Under the pieces are notes generated by a model. It did no database searches and was not told where the DNA came from. It saw only the letters and a list, made by a program, of their open reading frames with translations. A program made the position numbers and the translations under genes. Below are positions 52,111 through 60,850 of a DNA stretch of 64,000 bases, piece after piece (the first letter of the stretch is position 1; each line of letters opens with the position of its first letter). Source of the stretch: Caulobacter sp. (GTDB lineage Bacteria; Pseudomonadota; Alphaproteobacteria; Caulobacterales; Caulobacteraceae); assembly GCA_016125585.1 (NCBI GenBank), contig WGLL01000011.1:124001-188000 (forward strand), given 5' to 3'.

Positions 52111-52419
52111 TCAGTCCGCCCTGGATTTCCGCTGGGAAATGGCCAGGCCGATCATGGCGACCGCCGCGGCGGCGATGGCGGCGGTCTCGGCCGGGTGGGC
52201 GCGGATTTCCTGGCCGGCCTTGGCGGCGAAGGTCTTCGACTGGGCCTTGGCCTCCTCCATCAGATGGACGGCGGAATGGGCCAGGGCGGCGGCGGTTCCG
52301 GACAGGGTGTCGCTGGCGTCCTCGCCCAGGTGCCTGGCCATCTTCTTGAGATTGTGGACGACGTCGTCGAAGACGTCCTCGACCTCACCGGCGATTTCCT
52401 TGCTGATCGAACGGCCCAT
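52111..52419 (-). CDS. Small DUF883/ElaB-like helical membrane-anchored protein
   Basis: 102 residues from ATG at 52419, with GGAGACC just before it. A long amphipathic helix (SKEIAGEVEDVFDDVVHNLK; LMEEAKAQSKTFAAKAGQEI) leads to a C-terminal hydrophobic segment preceded by RAHPAETAAIAAAAVAMIGL, the RxxPxxA...A.G pattern of ElaB/YqjD proteins, which anchor ribosomes to the membrane in E. coli stationary phase. It has the only perfect FixK-like palindrome in the window 73 bases upstream. Ribosome binding here is inference from family resemblance. Confidence 0.68.
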   Translation of the reverse strand: MGRSISKEIAGEVEDVFDDVVHNLKKMARHLGEDASDTLSGTAAALAHSAVHLMEEAKAQSKTFAAKAGQEIRAHPAETAAIAAAAVAMIGLAISQRKSRAD

Positions 52420-52462
52420 GGTGGTCTCCTTCGAAGCCCGCGTTGGACGGGCGGATTGGACG

Positions 52463-54097
52463 TCAGTCTGTCCGCGACCGTCCTGCTTCGCCTTGATCCC
52501 GATCAATCGGCGGCCCGTTCTCGAGATTTTCGAGAAGGCGATGGATCAGGGCCTCCCGGGCGGCGTCGTCCGGGGCGTCCTCCAGGGCGGCGTTGAGGGT
52601 GAGCAACAGCCGGGCGCGAGCGTTGTGCCAGTCGAGACGGGCGGCGGCGTCCGGCGACAGCCGCGCCGTCCCGCCGGGCTGTGTCTCGGCCCCCGCGCGG
52701 CGCAGGCGGAAACGGTCATCCAGCGCCGGAATGCGGATCTGGTCAGCCGGAAAGCCCGCCGTGACGAGGCGCGATCTCAGGCCCTCCGCCGCCTCCGGCT
52801 CGCCATGCGCCAGGAACAGGCCGGCGGCGACCGGCCGACGCGCGCTGGCCCATCGCACCAGCCCGGAGGCGTCCGCGTGGGCCGAATAGGAGTCCAGGGT
52901 GCGGATCCGGGCGCGCACCCGCACCTCCTCGCCCTCGATGCTGACCCTCTCGGCCCCCTCGACAAGCAGTCGGCCGAGCGTGCCCACGGCCTGGAAGCCG
53001 CTGATCAGCGCGGTGGCGTCGCGCCGCCACAGCAGACGCTTGAGGTGCTTGCGGATGCGGCCGGCGTCGCACATGCCGCTGGCGGCCATGATTACATGCC
53101 ACCCCTTCAGCCGCTCGAGGTCATCGCTTTCCGAGGGCTTGCGCAGGAATCGCAGATTGCCGGCCCGGCCCAGACGGTCGAAGGGATTGCGGCCCGCCGA
53201 CAGGTTCCAGCCGCGATCGAGGAAGATCTCGGTCGCCTTGATGGCCAGCGGCGAGTCGAGAAAGACGTCTCCGACCGGCGCCTCGCCGTCGTCCATCAGC
53301 ATCAGGATGTCGCTGAGCAGCTCCTGCGAGCGTTCGACCGCGAAGGCCGGGATCAGGAGCGGCCCGCCGGCGGCGTGGGCCTCGCGCATCTCGGCGGCCA
53401 GGGCCCGGCGGCGGGTCGCCGGATCGGTCGCTATCCGGTCTCGGTCGCCATAGGTCGATTCCAGGATCAGATAGTCGACCCCGGCCGGGGCCTCCGGTTC
53501 GGTGACGAACTCGCCGCCGCCGGGGCCAAGGTCGCCGGAGAACAGGGCCCGCAACGGACCGTCCTCACCCTGCAGATCGACGGTGATCGACGCCGCGCCG
53601 ATGATATGGCCGGCCGGGCTGTAGGTCGCGACAACATCGGGACAGACCTCGACCGGTTCGCCGAACTTCACCGTCCGGAACTGCCTGATCACCCGTTTGG
53701 CGTCGCGGCTGGTGTAGATCGGCTCGACGGGCGGGCGGCCGCGTCTCTGGTTGCGGCGATTGAGGCGCGAGACCTCGCTTTCCTGGATGCCGGCGGAATC
53801 GGCCAGCATGATCTCGCACAGGTCCCGGGTGGCGGCGGTGGCGTAGATCGGCCCCTCGAAGCCGGCCCGCATCAGCTTGGGCAGAAGCCCCGAGTGGTCG
53901 ATGTGGGCATGGGTCAGCAGCACCGCGCCGATGGCCGACACGTCAAAGGGAAACGGCTGGTAGTTGAGGGCCTTGAGGGTCTTGGGGCCCTGGAACATGC
54001 CGCAGTCGATCAGCACCCGCGATCGGTCCGTCGCCAGTTCGGCGCAGAATCCGGTCACGCAACCGGCGGCGCCATGGAAGGCGAGGGTGGGAGTCAT
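52463..54097 (-). CDS. Metallo-beta-lactamase/beta-CASP RNA-processing family protein
   Basis: 544 residues. Zinc motif LLTHAHIDHSGLLPKL with H63, H65, D67 and H68, then PAGHIIGAASITVDL, FSGDLGPGGG, LILESTYGDRDR, the beta-CASP motifs (IPAFAVERSQELLSDI; IMAASGMCDAGRIRKHL) and the final histidine region SYSAHADASGLVRW. This is the CPSF-73/RNase-like hydrolase group. It is cotranscribed with the host-attachment family gene upstream (39-base gap). The box for the ElaB-like gene sits in its 3' end. Substrate RNA unknown. Confidence 0.88.
   Translation of the reverse strand: MTPTLAFHGAAGCVTGFCAELATDRSRVLIDCGMFQGPKTLKALNYQPFPFDVSAIGAVLLTHAHIDHSGLLPKLMRAGFEGPIYATAATRDLCEIMLADSAGIQESEVSRLNRRNQRRGRPPVEPIYTSRDAKRVIRQFRTVKFGEPVEVCPDVVATYSPAGHIIGAASITVDLQGEDGPLRALFSGDLGPGGGEFVTEPEAPAGVDYLILESTYGDRDRIATDPATRRRALAAEMREAHAAGGPLLIPAFAVERSQELLSDILMLMDDGEAPVGDVFLDSPLAIKATEIFLDRGWNLSAGRNPFDRLGRAGNLRFLRKPSESDDLERLKGWHVIMAASGMCDAGRIRKHLKRLLWRRDATALISGFQAVGTLGRLLVEGAERVSIEGEEVRVRARIRTLDSYSAHADASGLVRWASARRPVAAGLFLAHGEPEAAEGLRSRLVTAGFPADQIRIPALDDRFRLRRAGAETQPGGTARLSPDAAARLDWHNARARLLLTLNAALEDAPDDAAREALIHRLLENLENGPPIDRDQGEAGRSRTD
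52493..52506. promoter_or_regulatory. Perfect FNR/FixK palindrome
   Basis: TTGATCCCGATCAA is an exact match to TTGAT-N4-ATCAA, 73 bases before the ATG at 52419. It is the strongest candidate regulator site in the window and lies within the 3' end of the beta-CASP gene. Confidence 0.78.
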
Positions 54098-54136
54098 GCA
54101 TCAGCCTCTGGTTCGGGCGAGGGGAAGGGAGAGCGG

Positions 54137-54586
54137 TCAGGCCTTGTCGCGGCGCAGTTCCCGCAGGCGCACCTCGATCTCGGCGATCGGCGCGTCCACC
54201 CGGTCGTGGGGTTCGGTACAGGCCAGCTTGCGCTGCAGTCCGGGGGACAGGGCCGCCCGCAGGAGGCCGAGGGCGCGGGGCGGCGCCATGATCACCAGGT
54301 GATCGAAGGCATCCCTGGCCATCACCGCATCCAGATGGCTGGCTACGGCGGCGAGATAGCCCTGTTCCGACTTGTCGTGGGCGCCCTGGGTCGTCGTGCC
54401 GTGGGAGGCGAAGCCGTGACTGTCATGCACGCCGCCGGTCGGCCCCTTGTGGCGGGCATGCTCGGCCTTCACCTCCGCGATCCACTCGGGATGCTCGCTC
54501 AGCGGGCCGCCGTAACGGGCTTCCTGAAACAGCCGGGCGCGGCGTCCGTCGACCACGGCGACGAGGGTTCTGCCGTCAATCATCAT
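54137..54586 (-). CDS. Host attachment-family protein (PF10116-like)
   Basis: 149 residues from ATG at 54586, with GGAG 8 bases before; two further starts (a second ATG right after it, or upstream in frame to 54613) are possible. MIDGRTLVAVVDGRRARLFQ, then VHDSHGFASHGTTTQGAHDK and AFDHLVIMAPPRALGLLRAA follow the family named from an Agrobacterium protein required for attachment to host cells; the fold is eRF1-like. Real function is unknown. A FixK-like site lies 51 bases upstream, so it leads a two-gene unit with the beta-CASP protein. Confidence 0.78.
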   Translation of the reverse strand: MMIDGRTLVAVVDGRRARLFQEARYGGPLSEHPEWIAEVKAEHARHKGPTGGVHDSHGFASHGTTTQGAHDKSEQGYLAAVASHLDAVMARDAFDHLVIMAPPRALGLLRAALSPGLQRKLACTEPHDRVDAPIAEIEVRLRELRRDKA

Positions 54587-54636
54587 GATGGGATCTCCAT
54601 TTTTTGGAACCATGCGGCAGGCCGAAGCGGCGTGAT

Positions 54637-54650
54637 GTGATCGAAATCAA
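54637..54650. promoter_or_regulatory. FNR/FixK-like box between divergent genes
   Basis: GTGATCGAAATCAA matches TTGAT-N4-ATCAA except for the first base. It is 51 bases before the host-attachment family gene (leftward) and 64 bases before the NAD(P)H dehydrogenase-like gene (rightward), so it could serve either or both. Confidence 0.58.
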
Positions 54651-54714
54651 ACCGGCGGGCGGTCATTGGCGCTAGCAGAGGGTCGGACGACAGTTCGACC
54701 CGGACGCCGACGCC

Positions 54715-55332
54715 ATGAGACATGCGATCATCCTGGCCCATCCCAAGCCGACCAGCTTCTGCGCCTCGGTCGCGCGCCGCTGCGTCCAGACCCTGCGGGC
54801 GCTGGGTTATACCGCCAGCCTGCGCGATCTCTATCGGATGGACTTCGATCCCCGGCTGCAGGCCGGCGAAATTCCCGGCGCCCGCAATTATGGCCCGGCG
54901 CCCGACGTGGCGAGGGAGAGGGCGCGGCTGGCCGGGGTCGACAGCTTCATCCTGGTCTATCCGTTCTGGTTCAACGCCCCGCCGGCCATCCTCAAGGGCT
55001 ATGTCGACCGGGTGCTCAGCATGGGCTTCGGCTACCGGCCCGGCGTCGGTGGAACCGAGCCCCTGCTGCAGGGACGCAGCCTGACCAGCTTCTCCACCTC
55101 CGGCGCGCCCGAGGCGTGGGTCGTGGACACCGGCGCGTTCGGGGCCCTGACCACGCTGTTCGACAATCATCTGGCCGCGGTGACGGGCCTGACGGTGCGC
55201 GGTCACACCCATCTGGGCGCGGTGCGTCCCAACCTCGGCCCCGATGTCGCCCATGACCTGCTGGACCAGGTGGAACGGGCCCTGCGCGATACCTTCGGCG
55301 GGCCGGCTGACCGGGCGGGCGGCGCTCCGTAG
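54715..55332 (+). CDS. NAD(P)H dehydrogenase (quinone)-like flavodoxin-fold protein
   Basis: 205 residues. MRHAIILAHPKPTSFCASVA is the FMN/FAD-binding loop start of the NQO/MdaB family; SFILVYPFWFNAPPAILKGY with VDRVLSMGFGY is the conserved central block, and LTSFSTSGAPEAWV the third loop. These enzymes reduce quinones by two electrons to avoid semiquinones. Divergent from the host-attachment family gene with a FixK-like box between them, so it probably belongs to the same regulon. Confidence 0.84.
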   Translation: MRHAIILAHPKPTSFCASVARRCVQTLRALGYTASLRDLYRMDFDPRLQAGEIPGARNYGPAPDVARERARLAGVDSFILVYPFWFNAPPAILKGYVDRVLSMGFGYRPGVGGTEPLLQGRSLTSFSTSGAPEAWVVDTGAFGALTTLFDNHLAAVTGLTVRGHTHLGAVRPNLGPDVAHDLLDQVERALRDTFGGPADRAGGAP

Positions 55333-55386
55333 CCGCCCCTAGGGGAAAACCCTTAAGCGGCCGACCCGAATTTCGCGGGCTCCCGT

Positions 55387-55408
55387 TTGACCCTAGCCAT
55401 GGGGTCAA
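55387..55408. promoter_or_regulatory. Inverted repeat in front of the CRP/FNR regulator
   Basis: TTGACCC and GGGTCAA face each other across 8 bases, ending 17 bases before the regulator's ATG. The half-sites share TTGA/TCAA with FNR/FixK boxes but the spacing is larger, so it may be a second site class or an autoregulatory operator. Confidence 0.4.
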
Positions 55409-55425
55409 GACCACGGAGACCTTCG

Positions 55426-56088
55426 ATGACCTTCGCAGCCACCCGCCCCGCTCCCTCCGACGCCCGCCTTGATGCGACCGGCGCCATCGACGACTTCGGC
55501 GCCATCGGCGTGCGCATGGTCTTCGCCGGCGGCGAGGAGATCTACGCCCAGGACGAAGAGGCCTGCATGATCTACCGCGTGATCCGCGGTGCCGTACGGA
55601 CCACCCGGCTGCTCAGCGACGGCCGCCGGCAGATCGGCGACTTCTACTATCCCGGCGACCTTGTCGGGCTGGAGAGCGGCGCCGCCCACCGGTTTTCCGC
55701 CGAGGCGCTGGGCGATTGCGAGATCCTGGTGATCAAGAAGTCGACCCTGGCCCTCTATGGCGAGGACGGCGCCCGGCTGGAGCGGCTGATGTGGGCCGCC
55801 ACCTCCCGCGAGCTGGAGCGGACCCAGGAACATCTGATGCTGCTGGGCCGCAAGACGGCCAGCGAAAAGGTCGCCAGCTTCCTGCTCGACATGGCCCGAC
55901 GGGTGCGGGGCGATCAGGTCCAGCTGCCCATGGGCCGCCAGGACATGGCCGACTATCTGGGCCTGACGATCGAGACGGTGTCGCGGATGGTCACCCAGCT
56001 TCAGTCCGCCGGCCTCGTCCGCTTCGACAGCTGCCGCCGCTTCCAGATCCGAAACCGCGCCGGGCTCGAGGACATGGTCGTCGCCTGA
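55426..56088 (+). CDS. fixK: CRP/FNR-family transcription regulator, FixK type
   Basis: 220 residues from ATG at 55426 (GGAG upstream). Cyclic-nucleotide-like beta barrel (EACMIYRVIRGAVRTTRLLS; QIGDFYYPGDLVGLESGAAH), dimer helix, and a winged helix with DMADYLGLTIETVSRMVTQL, whose E-x-x-SR recognition motif reads TTGA half-sites. The N-terminus lacks the cysteine cluster that holds the iron-sulfur centre in FNR, so it is the FixK class, controlled by its own amount rather than directly by oxygen. FixL/FixJ genes follow directly, and five matching boxes lie in the preceding 5 kb. Confidence 0.85.
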   Translation: MTFAATRPAPSDARLDATGAIDDFGAIGVRMVFAGGEEIYAQDEEACMIYRVIRGAVRTTRLLSDGRRQIGDFYYPGDLVGLESGAAHRFSAEALGDCEILVIKKSTLALYGEDGARLERLMWAATSRELERTQEHLMLLGRKTASEKVASFLLDMARRVRGDQVQLPMGRQDMADYLGLTIETVSRMVTQLQSAGLVRFDSCRRFQIRNRAGLEDMVVA

Positions 56089-56166
56089 CGGAAAGACCCG
56101 GGACCTAGCCTTCGGGAAGGCTCACTGTGCTAGGGTGATGCTTCGGGACCTCGGAGCATCTGAATC

Positions 56167-57642
56167 GTGAATTCCGCCAGGACCTGGCGACAGTGGGTGA
56201 CGGACGACCCTGGCGCGGCCTACGGCTATCTCGCCGCCGTGGTCGGCGCGCTGGTGACCCTCTTCTTCCGCCAACTGCTGGCGCCCTATCTCGATGATCG
56301 GGCGCTGTTGGTCCTCTATGTGCCGGCGGTCCTGGTGGCCGCGGGAATCGGCGGTCGTGGCCCGGGTCTGTTGTCGGTCGCCCTCGGCCTGATCTTCACC
56401 GCCGCATTGCTCGGCGCGCCGATGGTCCAGCGGCCGTCCAACCTTATCGACATCTCTGTCTTTCTGTTGCTCGGGCCGCTGATCGCCGTTGGCGGCGAGC
56501 GGCTGCGGACGCGGACGCGCGACGCCATCGCCCAGCAGGCCCACCTGCAGTCTATCCTGGCCACCGTCCCGGAGGCGATGATCGTCATCGACGACCGGGG
56601 CGTGATGCGATCCTTCAGCGCCGCGGCGGTGCGCCTGTTCGGCTGGACGGCGGATGAGGCGGTGGGGCGCAACGTCAACATGCTGATGCCTGAACCCTAC
56701 AGCCGGGATCACGACGGCTACATCCAGCGCTACCTGACCACCGGGGAACGGCGGATCATCGGCATCGGCCGGATCGTGGTCGGCGCGCGCAAGGACGGCT
56801 CGACCTTTCCCATGGAACTGGCGGTCGGCGAGGCCGTCGTCGGCCGGGACCGGTTTTTCACCGGCTTTGTCCGGGACCTGACCGAGCGGCGTGACCAGGA
56901 GCGGCGCCTGCAGGAGCTGCAGTCGGAACTGGTGCATGTCTCGCGGTTGACGGCGATGGGCGAGATGGCCTCGTCCCTGGCGCACGAACTGAACCAGCCG
57001 CTGTCGGCCATCGCCAACTACATGAAGGGATCGGTGACCCTGCTGAATGCCGAGGCGCCGGACCTGGACCGGCTGAAGGACGTGCTGGACAAGGCCGGAG
57101 ACCAGGCCCTGAGGGCCGGCGACATCATCAAGCGGCTGCGGGAGTTTGTCGCCAAGGGCGAGACTGAACATACCCTGGAGGACCCGGCCAAGCTGATGGA
57201 GGAGGCCAGCGCCCTGGCGCTGGTGGGCGCCCGGCAACGGGGTTTTCACGTCACCCTCAGGTTCGAGCGCGACCTGGGCCAGGTGATCGTCGACCGGATC
57301 CAGGTGCAGCAGGTGGCGCTGAACCTGATCCGCAACGCCCTGGACGCCATGGAGGGGGGCGTGCGGCGCGAACTGACCATCTCCGTTCGGCCGGCCGAGG
57401 ACGGCATGATCGCGGTTGTTGTCGCCGACACCGGGCCGGGGATCAGCCCGCAGATCCGCGAGCGGCTGTTCCAGCCCTTCTTCACCACCAAGTCCAACGG
57501 CATGGGGGTGGGGTTATCGATCTGTCGCACCATTATTGAGGCGCACGGCGGGCGCATCTGGGCCGAATCCAACGATACCGGCGGCGCGACCTTCGCCTTT
57601 ACCCTGCCCGTCGCCGACAAGGAGATCATCGGTGTCCAGTAA
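56167..57642 (+). CDS. fixL: Oxygen-sensing haem histidine kinase FixL
   Basis: 491 residues. N-terminal membrane segment of about four helices (18-108), a PAS domain (126-240), HisKA and HATPase domains. The PAS domain keeps the FixL haem residues: H182 as the proximal ligand ([12 protein letters not shown]), R188, and R202 ([11 protein letters not shown]) equivalent to the ligand-gating Arg220 of Bradyrhizobium FixL. The phospho-acceptor is H273 ([11 protein letters not shown]), with N, G1 and G2 boxes ([26 protein letters not shown]). It signals low oxygen to FixJ, whose gene overlaps its end. Confidence 0.9.
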   Translation: MNSARTWRQWVTDDPGAAYGYLAAVVGALVTLFFRQLLAPYLDDRALLVLYVPAVLVAAGIGGRGPGLLSVALGLIFTAALLGAPMVQRPSNLIDISVFLLLGPLIAVGGERLRTRTRDAIAQQAHLQSILATVPEAMIVIDDRGVMRSFSAAAVRLFGWTADEAVGRNVNMLMPEPYSRDHDGYIQRYLTTGERRIIGIGRIVVGARKDGSTFPMELAVGEAVVGRDRFFTGFVRDLTERRDQERRLQELQSELVHVSRLTAMGEMASSLAHELNQPLSAIANYMKGSVTLLNAEAPDLDRLKDVLDKAGDQALRAGDIIKRLREFVAKGETEHTLEDPAKLMEEASALALVGARQRGFHVTLRFERDLGQVIVDRIQVQQVALNLIRNALDAMEGGVRRELTISVRPAEDGMIAVVVADTGPGISPQIRERLFQPFFTTKSNGMGVGLSICRTIIEAHGGRIWAESNDTGGATFAFTLPVADKEIIGVQ

Positions 57643-58237
57643 GCTGGTCGTGCATATCATCGATGATGACGCCCCGTTGCGGGACTCCCTGGCCTTCCTG
57701 CTGGAGATGCAGGACTTCGCGCCGCGACTCTATGAGTCGGCCGATGCCTTTATGGCGGCCCTGACCCCCGCCATCGAGGGCTGCATCATTACCGACGTGC
57801 GGATGCCAGGCATGACCGGCGTGGATCTGGCCCGGAGCCTGAAAGCCCGTGGGGTGTCGCTGCCGGTCATTGTCATGACCGGTCACGGAGACGTGCCGCT
57901 GGCCGTCGAGGCGATGAAGGCCGGCGTGGCGGATTTCATCGAGAAGCCGTTCTCGGACGACACCATCCTTGGCGCCATCCGCGGCGCCCTGAAAAGCGTG
58001 CAGCCGGATTCGGCCGCGACGGCGCGGGCCGAGGCGCTGGAGCGGCTGGCCGGCCTGTCGCCCCGGGAGCAGGACGTCCTGCATGGCGTCATCGCCGGCA
58101 AGGCCAACAAGGTGATCGCCCACGAGCTGGAAATCAGCCCGCGGACCGTGGAAATCTACCGGGCGAACCTGATGACCAAGACCGGGGCCCGCAACATGCC
58201 GGAACTGATGCGGCTTGCCCTGGCGGCCGGTCTCTGA
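57632..58237 (+). CDS. fixJ: Response regulator FixJ
   Basis: 201 residues from a GTG at 57632 that overlaps the fixL stop by 11 bases; translation is thus coupled. The receiver domain has D11/D12, the phospho-acceptor D55 ([11 protein letters not shown]), T82-type switch in [10 protein letters not shown] and the lysine in [11 protein letters not shown] LuxR-type helix-turn-helix follows ([39 protein letters not shown]). In FixLJ systems phospho-FixJ turns on fixK; the regulator gene just upstream is the natural target. Confidence 0.9.
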   Translation: MSSKLVVHIIDDDAPLRDSLAFLLEMQDFAPRLYESADAFMAALTPAIEGCIITDVRMPGMTGVDLARSLKARGVSLPVIVMTGHGDVPLAVEAMKAGVADFIEKPFSDDTILGAIRGALKSVQPDSAATARAEALERLAGLSPREQDVLHGVIAGKANKVIAHELEISPRTVEIYRANLMTKTGARNMPELMRLALAAGL

Positions 58238-58321
58238 GGCGAATTTGCGCTGGATCAAGGCTGAGGGCGCGATGGGCGGGCATGGCTGACGAATGCGTCA
58301 ACGCCGTCAGGCCCGCCGAGG

Positions 58322-58735
58322 ATGTTCCGCCTGCAACCCGCCGCCCCACCGACGATTCTGATTGTCGAACCCGATCTGGCCATGCGCAACGCCCTGGCGT
58401 TCGCGCTGGAGGCCGAAGGCTACCGGGTGCGTCCGCTGTCTTCGGCGGCGGCGGTCGATGACGTCGCCGATCTCGCGGCCCTCGACTGCCTGGTGATCGA
58501 CCAGTCGCTCGGAGATGTTTCGGGGCTCGACTTCCTGGCCAGCATGAGGGCGGCGGGGGCGACACAGCCCGCGGTGATCCTGATGGCCCGGTCGGCGGCG
58601 GGGCTGATCGCCAGGGCCAGGCGACTGGACGCCTCGGTGATCGAAAAGCCGCTTCTGGATGATCAGCTCTTCGGCATGATCCACCGGCTCGTCGACGGTC
58701 GACGCACCCCGACGGTTCCTTCCGGCCCCTGCTAG
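58322..58735 (+). CDS. Single-domain response receiver protein (FixT-like position)
   Basis: 137 residues with only a receiver domain: acidic pocket VEPD (16-18), phospho-acceptor D60 (CLVIDQSLGDVSGLD) and the lysine in VIEKPLLDD. It has no output domain. The place right after fixJ recalls FixT of Caulobacter, a lone receiver that inhibits FixL, though sequence identity to FixT cannot be judged here; a short Pro/Ala lead (RLQPAAPPTI) precedes the domain. It overlaps the convergent DUF885 gene by 4 bases. Confidence 0.75.
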   Translation: MFRLQPAAPPTILIVEPDLAMRNALAFALEAEGYRVRPLSSAAAVDDVADLAALDCLVIDQSLGDVSGLDFLASMRAAGATQPAVILMARSAAGLIARARRLDASVIEKPLLDDQLFGMIHRLVDGRRTPTVPSGPC

Positions 58736-60546
58736 GCGGCGATGGCCGGTCCCCCGGCGGCGATCCAGCGATCTATCCGCCCGTCCAGAATGGACAGGGG
58801 CATCGATCCGGTCATCAGCACCTGGTCGTGAAAGCGCCGGATGTCGAAGGCGGGGCCCAGGCGGCTTTCGGCGCGCTTTCGAAGGTCGCGAATCCGGAGC
58901 TCGCCGATCTTGTAGGCGGTCGCCTGTCCCGGCATGGCGATGTAGCGATCGATCTCGACGGCGATATCCCTCGCCGCCATCGAGGTGTTGGCGGTCATGT
59001 AGGCGATGGCCCGGTCTCGCGACCACTTCATCGCGTGAAGTCCGGTGTCGACGACAAGCCGCACGGCGCGCAGCATTTCGAAGTCGAGGTGGCCGAACCA
59101 CTGCCAGGGATCGGTGAACAGCCCCAGGTCCTTGCCCAGGGATTCGGCGTAGAGACCCCAGCCCTCGATGTAGGCGGTGAAGCCGCCGCCGAAGCGCAGG
59201 ATGTCGGGCAGGGCGGTGTTCTCCTGCGCCAGCGAGCCCTGAAAGTGATGGCCAGGCACGCCCTCATGCAGGGTCAGGGTCTCCAGCGTCGGAATTGGCC
59301 GGGTGTCCAGCATCGCCATGTTGAAATAGAGGATGCCCGGGGTCGTCCCGTCGGGGGCGCCGAGCGAGAAATAGCCGGTGCCCCGCGAGGCCCCGATCGC
59401 CGGCAGGGGGCGGACCTCGAACGGCGCCCGCGGCCTGCGGGAGAACAGTCGCGGCATTCCCAGCCAGATGCGCTGCAGGATCTCGTCGAACCTCGCCAGC
59501 AGGTCTTCCTGACGGCTGAAATAGAAGGATGGCTCGGTCCTGACGTAGGCGAACAGGGCCTGCAGGTCGCCGCTGAACCCGATGCTGGACCGGACCGCTT
59601 CCATCTCGGCGGTGATGCGCTCGACTTCCGCCAGGCCGGTCCGATGAATTTCGATGGCCGACAGGTCGGTCGTGGTGTGGCGGCGCAGGGCCTCCGCATA
59701 AACCCGGTCGCCCCCCTTCATCGCCCACAGCCCAGGCGGTTCCCTGCACAGGGACAGGTAGGTCTCCGAAAGGTAGGTTCGCCACAGTCGATAGCCGGGC
59801 AGGACCTCGGTTGTCAGCGCATCCCTGCACGCGGCGGCCAGCCGACGCTGATCCGCCTCGGAAATTCCGGCCGGAAAGGCGCGGAAAGGACGATAGAAGG
59901 GGGTGTCCTCGGGGGCTGTCGCCAGCACATCCTCCACCTGGGCCAGGACGTTTTCGACCACGATCCTGGGCTGGAGATAGCCGCGCGCCGCCCCCTCGCG
60001 CAGCCGGGCGATGGCGCTGGCCAGATAGCCGGCAAACCCCTTCAGCCGCGCGATGGCGATGTCGTAGTCCCGCGCCGTCTCAAAGCCCCCGCCGGCCCCG
60101 CTGGCGGCGTCGGCGAAGGTGAGATGAAGGCCGGCGGAGGGATCCAGAGGCGTCAGCCGCTCGATCTCGGACACGCCGCTGGTGATTCTGGTGAGGCCGG
60201 CGAGGGAGCGATAGCGGAAGACGTCATACGCCAGTTGGTCGACATCAGTGAGCCGGTCGCGGTCGATCCGTTCAAGCTGGCGAAGGTCACTGACCCTCCG
60301 GGCCAGCAGGTCCTTGGCGTAGGCGTCGGTGAGCGGGTCGACAAACCGGCCGCCGGTCGCCGTATCGACCCTCAGTGGGTCCAACGCCTGGTCGGCGCGA
60401 ATGCTGTCCGAAATCAGCGAACGCAGCCCATCGGAAGGGCCGGCTTCCGCGGCGGAGACCGATGCGGGGAGGGCCCCGGCAGCCAGGCCGGCCACGACGC
60501 CCCGGCGGGACGGAAAACCCAACCCGGCCGTGTTATCCCTTGTCAT
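58732..60546 (-). CDS. Tat-exported DUF885 family peptidase-like protein
   Basis: 604 residues from ATG at 60546; a twin-arginine signal (FPSRRGVVAGLAAGALPASV) sends it folded to the periplasm. The body is helical with the DUF885 zinc-type motif LTLHEGVPGHHFQGSLAQE, a HExxxGH variant of metallopeptidase motifs, and the following IEGWGLYAESLGKDLG that supplies a further ligand glutamate. Substrate unknown. A longer frame to the left of the ATG crosses the tRNA promoter zone and is unlikely. Confidence 0.85.
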   Translation of the reverse strand: MTRDNTAGLGFPSRRGVVAGLAAGALPASVSAAEAGPSDGLRSLISDSIRADQALDPLRVDTATGGRFVDPLTDAYAKDLLARRVSDLRQLERIDRDRLTDVDQLAYDVFRYRSLAGLTRITSGVSEIERLTPLDPSAGLHLTFADAASGAGGGFETARDYDIAIARLKGFAGYLASAIARLREGAARGYLQPRIVVENVLAQVEDVLATAPEDTPFYRPFRAFPAGISEADQRRLAAACRDALTTEVLPGYRLWRTYLSETYLSLCREPPGLWAMKGGDRVYAEALRRHTTTDLSAIEIHRTGLAEVERITAEMEAVRSSIGFSGDLQALFAYVRTEPSFYFSRQEDLLARFDEILQRIWLGMPRLFSRRPRAPFEVRPLPAIGASRGTGYFSLGAPDGTTPGILYFNMAMLDTRPIPTLETLTLHEGVPGHHFQGSLAQENTALPDILRFGGGFTAYIEGWGLYAESLGKDLGLFTDPWQWFGHLDFEMLRAVRLVVDTGLHAMKWSRDRAIAYMTANTSMAARDIAVEIDRYIAMPGQATAYKIGELRIRDLRKRAESRLGPAFDIRRFHDQVLMTGSMPLSILDGRIDRWIAAGGPAIAA

Positions 60547-60681
60547 GTCCAGTCCTCCGCGTCCGGAAGCAGCAGGGCGCCGCCTGTCCTCGCCGGGGTC
60601 AAGAGGCGATCGGCTGCAGAGCGTTCGAGCGGGCTGATTTTGGGGTGGGGGACGACGCCGGGAGGCGTCGTGGCTTCGAAG

Positions 60682-60757
60682 TGGCTCCCCGGGCAGGACT
60701 CGAACCTGCGACAAGTCGGTTAACAGCCGACTGCTCTACCAACTGAGCTACCGAGGA
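60682..60757 (-). tRNA. tRNA-Asn (anticodon GTT)
   Basis: 76 bases including the CCA end. On the minus strand it begins TCCTCGGTAGCTCAGTTGGT, has anticodon loop CTGTTAA (GTT) on a GTCGG stem, the TψC arm GCAGGTTCGAGTCCTGC, and acceptor stem TCCTCGG / CCGGGGA. All four cloverleaf arms pair. Confidence 0.97.
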
Positions 60758-60822
60758 TCATCACTTCGGAAGGAGGCGGCGTATAGACCGGGCGCGAAGC
60801 CGGTGCAAGCCGTGGCGGGCGG

Positions 60823-60850
60823 AAAAAAAGCCCGGCGTCGAAGCCGGGCT
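60823..60850 (-). terminator. Rho-independent terminator, leftward
   Basis: Minus strand: AGCCCGGC, 5-base loop, GCCGGGCT followed by seven T residues. It points left, toward the tRNA-Asn gene, and lies right of it, so it ends a leftward transcript from the 60.85-61.26 kb gap, where no protein gene is evident. Confidence 0.8.

Noticed and set aside
51770..54640. Long plus-strand open frame across the cytochrome c, ElaB-like and beta-CASP genes
   Set aside because: Runs through several real minus-strand genes with recognisable motifs and FixK boxes; its own sequence shows no domain. GC-driven shadow.
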